A stretch of 64,000 nt of DNA from Arcticibacter tournemirensis (lineage in GTDB: Bacteria; Bacteroidota; Bacteroidia; Sphingobacteriales; Sphingobacteriaceae). The translations under genes and the position numbers were made by a program. The notes beneath the pieces are model-generated. The model worked only from the letters and a program-made list of their open reading frames with translations. It was not told where the DNA came from and ran no database searches. The DNA is taken from the NCBI RefSeq assembly GCF_006716645.1, contig NZ_VFPL01000001.1, positions 2,356,001 through 2,420,000 on the forward strand. Direction: 5' to 3'. Within the stretch, counting starts at the first letter, position 1; every line of letters starts with the position of its first letter. Shown here one piece after another: positions 59,798 through 64,000 of the stretch.

Positions 59798-62700
59798 GGA
59801 TTGTAAGTGTTAAGTTTTTAAATCTAAACTCACTGAAGGGCGAACATGAGATCCGCTTTGACAAACCTCCTTTTACCGAAAGTGGTTTGTTTGCAATCAC
59901 AGGGCCTACAGGTGCGGGTAAAACCACGATACTGGATGCGATTACCGTTGCATTATATGGAAAAGTTCACCGCCTGACGCGCGATGTCTCTGAAATAATG
60001 TCGCGGCATACGGCAGAGTGCTATTCGGAGGTCGAATTTGAAGTAAAGGGCCAGGTTTACAAGGCGAAGTGGTCGCTGCGCAGAAGCAGGGGCAAGATAG
60101 ACGGTAACCTTCAGGGCGAAAAGATGGAACTCGCAGAAATGCCTTCGGGGAAGTTCCTGGGCGGTCATACCCCCACATCGGTAAAGCAGGAGATCACAGA
60201 TCTTTGCGGACTGGATTATAACCAGTTTCTCAGATCAGTCATGCTTTCGCAGGGTGATTTCACCAGATTCCTGAAGGCCGACGATAATGAGCGGAGCGAA
60301 CTGCTGGAGAAGATTACCGATACAGGTATTTATACGGAGGTTTCGCGTTATGTATTTGAAAGGCAGAAGGCCGAGAAGGAAAACCTGGACCTCTTAAAGG
60401 CAAGGCTTGATAGCGTAGATCTCCTGGAGGAGGAGGAAAGACTGGCTCACGAAACACGCCTGAAAGGCTTAGCCGAAGAGGAGGCAGAGGTTAAATCGAA
60501 GCAGGGGGATGTGCTTAAAAAGATCAGCTGGCAAAAGGGTATTGAAACGCTGAAGGTAAAGATCGAAGACCTTGACCGCGATCTGTTAAGTCACCAAAAG
60601 TTGAGAGAGGAGTATCATGGTGATTTTGAGCGCCTGAAGCTGCATCATCAGGCTGTGGAGTTCAGGCCGGCCCTTACCGAAATAAGAACAATTGAAGAAC
60701 GGGCATCGGGACTTCGTTCAAGCCTCAGGCAACTGAATGAACAGCTTCCCACGCTAAAAAGGAATACAGAGGAAACCCTTCAGAAATATACAGCGGCCGT
60801 TGAAGCCGCCGATAAGGCGCAGCAGGTGCTTACTGCCACGGAGCCTGAACTTGATAAAGCGGTTCTTCTCGACTCCCGCATAGAAGGAGTGCGTGGCAAC
60901 GTCTCCCGGTATAAAGCGGCTGCAGATCAGGTAGATGCCGAGGTAGAAAGCCTGGTTGGAACGGAAGAAGATAAAGGGAAAGAGCTGAATACGATTGAAG
61001 GCGCTATAGCGGAGTGCTCTGCCGCACTTAAACAAAGAGAGTCCGACCGGACGCTTGATAAACAGCTGATCGTCTTTACGCAGTATTCAAAAGAGCTGAG
61101 GGAGGTGCTGCTTTCTATTGATGCTAATGAAGCGGAAAAGCGGGCAGCGGAAAAGCAGGAGAAAGAGGCGCAGGACATTCTCGACGTCAATCTGGCTGTA
61201 ACGTCAGGCCTGAATAAGGAAATCCTGGACCTCGAAGCGCTCGACGGGCAGCTGAAGGGCAGACTGGAAGAGCAGGGCGCCGGGAAGCGCCTTGAAGAAT
61301 ACGAGGAAGAGGCGGGAGAACTGCCTTCTTTGATCAGTTACTGCGAGCAGCAGTACAGGCTTGCAGAGAACTTCAGCCGCTTACAAATTGAGAAAAGCTC
61401 GCTTCTAGACCTCGCCGCAGAACGAACGAAACTACTGGAGCAGGAGAGGGCCCTGCTTGGCGATCTGAAGCTGGAGAAGGAAACGGCCGAAAAACATCTT
61501 CAGGACCTAAGGCAATTGGTTGAGCTGCAGAAGCGGATTCAGAACTACGAGGCCGACAGGCTGGCGCTTAAGGAAGACCAGCCCTGCCCTTTATGCGGGT
61601 CTCTTCATCACCCCTATGCTGCCGGCGGCTACAAGGCTGAGCTGAGTGAGGCTGAAAAGAAAAGGAATGCAGCGGAGCAGTATGTTCTGTCGGTAAACGA
61701 GCGGGTTCAGCAAAAGATGCTTGAGATAAACGCTCTTGAGCAAAATATAGCGACAGGCAAACAACAGCTCGGAAAGACAGAGTCTGAAATAGAAAGCGTA
61801 ATTAAAGCATTTGAGGAGATAAACAGACTGCTGCCAGCTGCTCTCGACATTGCAAAACCGGACACCATTGCTGCAGTCACCAAAAGAAAAAAACAACAGC
61901 TGGGTGATTTACAGAAAATAATCGCGGCGATAAGGGACCTTCAGCAAAAAATAACTGCTACGGGGAACGCCATTGCCGGGAAGAAGGAATTGCTGTTCCA
62001 GGCAGAAGCGAAGTGCTCTGCTGCGGCAGAACGGATAAAAGGCGCCGGTGAACAGGCAATGAGAATTAAAAGCCTTATTGTTTCACTGAAAGAGAAAGAA
62101 GCCGCGCTGTTGAAAGATCTGCATGATCTGCTTTCTCGCCTCGGAATAGAATTCGGCGGCAGTGATGTGAACAGAATTGAAACAGTTCTGACCGAACGCA
62201 TCGCCCAGTATGCAGCCTTTGAAAAAAGGCTGCAGCATCTTCAGGAGCAGCATGTTCAGGTGAAAAATGAGCTGGAGAAAACCGGCGGTGCGCTTTCAGC
62301 GAAGCTGGATGCACAGCTAAAGCAACGCACTGAGCTGAAGAGAGAGGAGGAGTTGCTGGAAGGACTTCTTGCGGAGCGTAAGCAAATGTTTGCTGATATA
62401 GATCCGGCCAAAGAGCGGGAACGGCTCAATAACGTGGTCAGGAGTAGCCGGGCGGCTCAAGATGCAGCCCGCGAACTGCTTCAGCAGGTGCAGGAGCAGT
62501 TAACAATCGCGGAGTCGAAAGCAGTACAACTGGAACTGGATGTACGCGCTGCCAATGATCAGAGCGGTGCACTTAGGGAAAAGCTGACACATGCACTTGG
62601 GGATAAGGGCATATCTTCTGTAGAAGAGCTTTACCAGCATTTTATTCCTGAGGAAGAAGCAGTACGGATACGCGAACTTGAGCGCGATACAGACGCCAGG

Positions 62701-63465
62701 ATCCGTGCCATACAACAGCTTAGCCTAACGACCCGCGCTGAGTACCTCAGTGAAACGGCCAGGAACCTGACGGACGAGCAGCCGGAGGCATTACAATCGA
62801 CATCGGAGGGTTTGGAGCAGCGCATTTCTGCCCTGAACCAGGAAATTGGCAGCCTGAAGCAGATCCTTGACGAGGATGACAGGCTGACGCAGAAGTTCTC
62901 GGAGGTAGCAGAGCAGATAAACGTTCAGCAAAAGGAGTTTACACGATGGCTGCGGCTGTCATCGCTGATAGGCTCGGCCGATGGAAAGAAGTTCAGCCGG
63001 TTTGCACAGGGGCTCACCCTGGCGCGGCTTACCGATCTTGCCAATCGCCATCTGTTGAAGCTTAGCGACCGTTACCGGATACTGAAGAGCAGGGAGAAAG
63101 ATCTTGAACTTTTGATTATTGATGGCTATCAGGCGGACGTTGTGAGGCCTATGGCTACTCTTTCGGGCGGCGAAAGCTTCCTGGTGAGCCTTGCGCTGGC
63201 CCTTGGCCTGTCTGACCTGGCCAGCCGGAAAGTCCAGATCAACTCATTGTTTATAGACGAAGGTTTTGGTACCCTCGATTCGGATACCCTTGATGTGGCT
63301 ATTTCTGCGCTGGAAAACCTTCAGGCAAGCGGAAAAACCATCGGGATAATTTCGCACGTGGAGGCTCTGAAAGAAAGGATTGGCACGCAGATACAGGTGA
63401 TTAAGCAGCCGGGAGGTTCGAGCAGGATTAAGCTGCTGAGCTATATGAACGGAACCTTTGTATAG
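59794..63465 (+). CDS. sbcC: Exonuclease subunit SbcC
   Basis: A 1223-residue SMC-like ATPase. The N-terminal Walker A is GPTGAGKTT (about 37-45) followed by LDAITVALYG; long antiparallel coiled coils flank the zinc-hook C598-P-L-C601. The C-terminal lobe has the signature LSGGESFLVSLALALGLSD (near 1122) and Walker B INSLFIDEGFGTLD (near 1150), then the H-loop IISHVEAL. It drives SbcD nuclease activity on DNA ends and palindromes. The length is on the large side because of extended coiled coils. It overlaps sbcD by 4 bp. Confidence 0.95.
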   Translation: MRIVSVKFLNLNSLKGEHEIRFDKPPFTESGLFAITGPTGAGKTTILDAITVALYGKVHRLTRDVSEIMSRHTAECYSEVEFEVKGQVYKAKWSLRRSRGKIDGNLQGEKMELAEMPSGKFLGGHTPTSVKQEITDLCGLDYNQFLRSVMLSQGDFTRFLKADDNERSELLEKITDTGIYTEVSRYVFERQKAEKENLDLLKARLDSVDLLEEEERLAHETRLKGLAEEEAEVKSKQGDVLKKISWQKGIETLKVKIEDLDRDLLSHQKLREEYHGDFERLKLHHQAVEFRPALTEIRTIEERASGLRSSLRQLNEQLPTLKRNTEETLQKYTAAVEAADKAQQVLTATEPELDKAVLLDSRIEGVRGNVSRYKAAADQVDAEVESLVGTEEDKGKELNTIEGAIAECSAALKQRESDRTLDKQLIVFTQYSKELREVLLSIDANEAEKRAAEKQEKEAQDILDVNLAVTSGLNKEILDLEALDGQLKGRLEEQGAGKRLEEYEEEAGELPSLISYCEQQYRLAENFSRLQIEKSSLLDLAAERTKLLEQERALLGDLKLEKETAEKHLQDLRQLVELQKRIQNYEADRLALKEDQPCPLCGSLHHPYAAGGYKAELSEAEKKRNAAEQYVLSVNERVQQKMLEINALEQNIATGKQQLGKTESEIESVIKAFEEINRLLPAALDIAKPDTIAAVTKRKKQQLGDLQKIIAAIRDLQQKITATGNAIAGKKELLFQAEAKCSAAAERIKGAGEQAMRIKSLIVSLKEKEAALLKDLHDLLSRLGIEFGGSDVNRIETVLTERIAQYAAFEKRLQHLQEQHVQVKNELEKTGGALSAKLDAQLKQRTELKREEELLEGLLAERKQMFADIDPAKERERLNNVVRSSRAAQDAARELLQQVQEQLTIAESKAVQLELDVRAANDQSGALREKLTHALGDKGISSVEELYQHFIPEEEAVRIRELERDTDARIRAIQQLSLTTRAEYLSETARNLTDEQPEALQSTSEGLEQRISALNQEIGSLKQILDEDDRLTQKFSEVAEQINVQQKEFTRWLRLSSLIGSADGKKFSRFAQGLTLARLTDLANRHLLKLSDRYRILKSREKDLELLIIDGYQADVVRPMATLSGGESFLVSLALALGLSDLASRKVQINSLFIDEGFGTLDSDTLDVAISALENLQASGKTIGIISHVEALKERIGTQIQVIKQPGGSSRIKLLSYMNGTFV

Positions 63466-63505
63466 CTTTTCTCTTTTTTATGAGGCTGGTGTGCTTTCTC
63501 TGTTG

Positions 63506-63513
63506 TAGCTTTG
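63506..63513 (+). promoter_or_regulatory. -7 box TAGCTTTG ahead of recD
   Basis: Exact TAnnTTTG match 21 nt before the ATG at 63535 and behind the sbcC stop, so recD may have its own promoter despite the sbcDC genes being immediately upstream. No clear -33 box. Confidence 0.45.
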
Positions 63514-63534
63514 GGAACAAGGAACAGCTTTACT

Positions 63535-64000
63535 ATGCGCACAACGAACGATGTTCACCAGCAGTTTGCTTCATTTTTTAAAAGCGAAACGCTTCAGCCC
63601 TTTGCCTACCTGGTTTCCAAAAAGCTGAGTGAAGGCCATATTTGCCTGCCGCTGGACGATGCGGGCGTGCTGAATGAAGAGCTGCCAGCCCATTATAAAG
63701 GATTTATTGAAAAGAGAGAGCGTCTTAAAACTGAGCCCCTGGTGGGAACGGTGCCCGGCGAAAGACAGCCCTTTATCTTATACAACAACTGCCTCTATTT
63801 GCAGCGTTATTTTGCCTACGAATCGCTGGTGCTGGAAAGGATCAGCGACTTTGGTAAAACAGAGGAAACCCGTCTGGCAGAAAGGATGGAGAGCCTGCAT
63901 CCGCTGACCGGCTTTATCAGAGAGTTGTTTGCTCCTAAGGAAACAGCGGCTTCGGGTGCTGATAGCCGTACCGACTGGCAGATGGTGGCTGCACTGAACG
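63535..64000 (+). CDS. recD: Exodeoxyribonuclease V alpha subunit RecD, N-terminal part
   Basis: The frame runs open from the ATG (MRTTNDVHQQFASFF) to the window end, giving the first 155 codons. PFAYLVSKKLSEGHICLPLD is the N-terminal signature of RecD (the domain that contacts RecB), and PFILYNNCLYLQRYFAYESL is the later conserved stretch before the helicase core, which lies outside the window. RecD is the 5'-3' helicase of the RecBCD DNA-repair enzyme. The gene is 70 bp behind sbcC, so a repair cluster continues to the right. Confidence 0.9.
   Translation, partial: MRTTNDVHQQFASFFKSETLQPFAYLVSKKLSEGHICLPLDDAGVLNEELPAHYKGFIEKRERLKTEPLVGTVPGERQPFILYNNCLYLQRYFAYESLVLERISDFGKTEETRLAERMESLHPLTGFIRELFAPKETAASGADSRTDWQMVAALN

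Overview
The window reads as a chromosomal segment of a Bacteroidota bacterium, most likely of the family Sphingobacteriaceae (Pedobacter-like). The reasons are two SusC/SusD pairs, an ECF sigma/FecR/TonB-receptor unit, an HmuY-type haem operon, a GH97 glycosidase, lipoproteins with short Bacteroidota-type signal peptides, few Shine-Dalgarno sequences, and several exact matches to the Bacteroidota -7 promoter box TAnnTTTG. The genus is an inference; no rRNA or tRNA gene was seen.

Positions 1-11.8 kb form an AT-rich defence island. It starts inside a SIR2-like gene that overlaps a HerA-type ATPase gene (a SIR2-HerA anti-phage pair). A gene-poor stretch with a decayed IS481-type transposase end follows. 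Next come seven co-directional genes: a tightly overlapping trio (gamma-glutamylcyclotransferase-like protein, Mrr-type endonuclease, PIN-domain nuclease), then Hachiman hamA and hamB, then two unrecognised genes (313 and 99 aa) overlap-coupled to hamB. A small HTH regulator gene on the opposite strand, with a cluster of TTTCTACA/TGTAGAAA sites in front of it, closes the island. The trio and the two genes behind hamB are the best candidates here for something undescribed.

Positions 12.1-18.2 kb hold a GC-rich block: a TlpA-like thioredoxin fused to a DUF3738-like domain, SusC and SusD. After a strong hairpin come a DUF234-type ATPase gene with a nested palindrome on its start codon, and a small zinc-ribbon gene. 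At 20-29.3 kb a two-component system is divergent from a SusC-SusD-GH97 glycan-utilisation operon; the shared intergenic region carries four TTAACA boxes about 21 bp apart ahead of a TAAGTTTG -7 box. A DUF6265 lipoprotein-like gene, an esterase and a UPF1/IGHMBP2-like helicase follow.

Positions 32.7-40.1 kb (minus strand) are an ECF sigma - FecR anti-sigma - STN-type TonB receptor unit with two surface lipoproteins. An S41 protease, an S9 peptidase, a GNAT/YoaP protein, a flavin reductase, an unrecognised 361-aa protein, an orphan FTCD-like cyclodeaminase, a soluble double-PAS histidine kinase and an AraC regulator follow.

Positions 50.1-57.8 kb are a complete haem-uptake operon: binding protein, TonB receptor, HmuY-like haemophore, permease, ATPase, an array of heptamer repeats, haem-degrading factor and a small CxxC protein. 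The window ends with a YjbQ gene and the DNA-repair genes sbcD, sbcC and the first 155 codons of recD.
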